Shown here: one piece after another, positions 63,315 through 64,000 of the stretch
Position numbering within the stretch: the first letter of the stretch is position 1
Layout of the letters: every line of letters begins with the position of its first letter
From: Undibacterium sp. KW1
GTDB taxonomy: Bacteria; Pseudomonadota; Gammaproteobacteria; Burkholderiales; Burkholderiaceae_D
Direction of reading: 5' to 3'
NCBI RefSeq assembly: GCF_009937955.1
Contig: NZ_AP018439.1
Coordinates: forward strand, 6,448,001 to 6,512,000
Length of the DNA: 64,000 nt
Translations under genes and position numbers: made by a program
The notes under the pieces: generated by a model
Databases searched by the model: none
What the model was told of the DNA's origin: nothing
What the model saw: only the letters and a program-made list of their open reading frames with translations

Positions 63315-63563
63315 TCAGCGGTAAAACGCCTCAACCACGCCCTTGACCTTGATCATCAGGGGATTGCCTTTGCGATCACGTGCCTTGCCAGCAGCAACAC
63401 TGATCCAGCCTTCGCTGATGCAATATTCTTCAACGTCATTGCGCTCTTTGCCATTGAGCTTAATACCGACATCGTGCTGAAACACGGCGGCAACATGATA
63501 AGGGCTGCGCGGATCAACCGACAGGCGATCTGGCAATGGGGGGAGTTGTGTAGTGTCGTTCAT
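63315..63563 (-). CDS. DUF3297 family protein
   Basis: An 82-residue cytosolic protein. The sequence PPLPDRLSVDPRSPYHVAAV with GIKLNGKERNDVEEYCISEG and RKGNPLMIKVKGVVEAFYR fits the DUF3297 family at full length. No function is established. It stands alone, divergent from katG. Confidence 0.88.
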   Translation of the reverse strand: MNDTTQLPPLPDRLSVDPRSPYHVAAVFQHDVGIKLNGKERNDVEEYCISEGWISVAAGKARDRKGNPLMIKVKGVVEAFYR

Positions 63564-63914
63564 GACCGCAATTATCTCTTAGAAGTGGTGGCGATTCAAT
63601 GACTCTCATGCTTCGGTATAAATAAGCTAATATTAAAAACGCATTGGGCTAAGTCGCTTTCAGGTCAACAATATATCGCTCAGCCCATAAGCCTGTCATA
63701 AACAAAGCCTTAAATGTAGTCACCAGTAGCAGTTTGCGTAAAAAAGAAGCCCGATCGGGCCAGAGCATCAATCGATAGTCAAAACAAATTGAATCAATAA
63801 ATTAAATTAAGTATACCTATTGCTCATCCATCTCTACAATCGATCAGGTAGTAGAGTTCATCGCATCCTCTTGATGAAATGAGCTCGCGTGTCACTCAAT
63901 CAAAGGAGATAAGA
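63564..63914. other. Upstream region of katG, no gene seen
   Basis: About 350 bases between the DUF3297 start and katG. It must contain the katG promoter. I looked for an OxyR site and found only weak ATAG/CTAT-like fragments near 63815-63855, not enough to call one. Confidence 0.5.
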
Positions 63915-64000
63915 ATGTCTAACGAAGCAAAATGCCCATTCTCTGGCAGCGCCCGCACCGCAGTCGCAGCCAGCCACGCCAACGCAGACTGGTGGCCGAA
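63915..64000 (+). CDS. katG: Catalase-peroxidase KatG, N-terminus only (cut by window edge)
   Basis: The first 28 codons read MSNEAKCPFSGS and then NADWWPN, the conserved opening of bifunctional catalase-peroxidases, heme enzymes that destroy hydrogen peroxide. AAAGGAGA lies 5-6 bases before the ATG. The rest lies beyond the window. Confidence 0.85.
   Translation, partial: MSNEAKCPFSGSARTAVAASHANADWWP

Noticed and set aside
63780..63914. OxyR site before katG
   Set aside because: Only fragments of the ATAG/CTAT pattern are present and spacing does not fit four half-sites.

Overview
The window looks like a chromosome segment of a betaproteobacterium in Burkholderiales, probably Oxalobacteraceae (Undibacterium- or Herbaspirillum-like). 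This rests on the protein style (LytS/LytTR pair, RND pump, OYE/TetR pair, DUF3297, KatG) and on palindromic dispersed repeats I associate with that group. Family placement is moderately supported; genus is a guess. Most of the window has balanced base composition. The stretch from about 34.6 to 42.3 kb is visibly A+T-rich and looks acquired.

Layout. 0.1-11.5 kb: housekeeping and regulatory genes (MAPEG protein, TPR-methyltransferase, GNAT, low-molecular-weight phosphatase, M23 peptidase, LytS/LytTR two-component pair, RND efflux adaptor and pump), closed by a 16-bp tandem repeat and a terminator. 11.7-15.2 kb: a luciferase-like monooxygenase, an RlaP-type nucleotidyltransferase and a lipoprotein. 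15.2-19.6 kb: an array of 17 tRNA genes on the minus strand, behind a boxA-like leader. It reads straight into a DraRnl-type RNA ligase gene and a second, CCA-enzyme-like nucleotidyltransferase. One array member, tRNA-Arg(UCU), is split in its T-arm by a palindromic element, and a Phe-like member is degenerate. 20.6-22.8 kb: a secreted alpha-amylase broken by a one-base frameshift. 22.9-30.1 kb: a four-gene minus-strand cluster (exported protein, alpha-2-macroglobulin-like lipoprotein, ECF sigma factor, anti-sigma factor).

30.3-34.5 kb: a YceH-family protein, an AAA ATPase bracketed by two copies of a structured repeat, and a zinc-ribbon plus SPFH/GYF pair. 34.9-43.9 kb: an accessory island with an IS30-family element, an undescribed-looking two-gene unit and a HipBA module. 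The two-gene unit is a 1525-residue protein with a GHKL ATPase and phosphoribosyltransferase-like segments, overlapping a gene for a receiver-metallophosphoesterase fusion. 44-49.9 kb: sugar MFS transporter, 5'-truncated TonB receptor, betaine-type ABC permease/binding fusion, dienelactone hydrolase. 49.9-55.1 kb: glycerophosphodiesterase, OYE reductase with its TetR regulator and paired operators, aspartate kinase. 55.4-60.8 kb: a signalling cluster (FHA protein, zinc-ribbon/coiled-coil protein, Ser/Thr kinase). 60.9-64 kb: alpha/beta hydrolase under an OhrR-type regulator with visible operators, DTW tRNA-modification protein, DUF3297 protein and the start of katG.

The two strongest leads are the tRNA-array/RNA-repair unit (12.9-19.5 kb) and the GHKL/PRTase-like plus receiver-phosphoesterase unit (36.1-42.2 kb). 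All functional statements come from reading motifs by eye; no searches were run.
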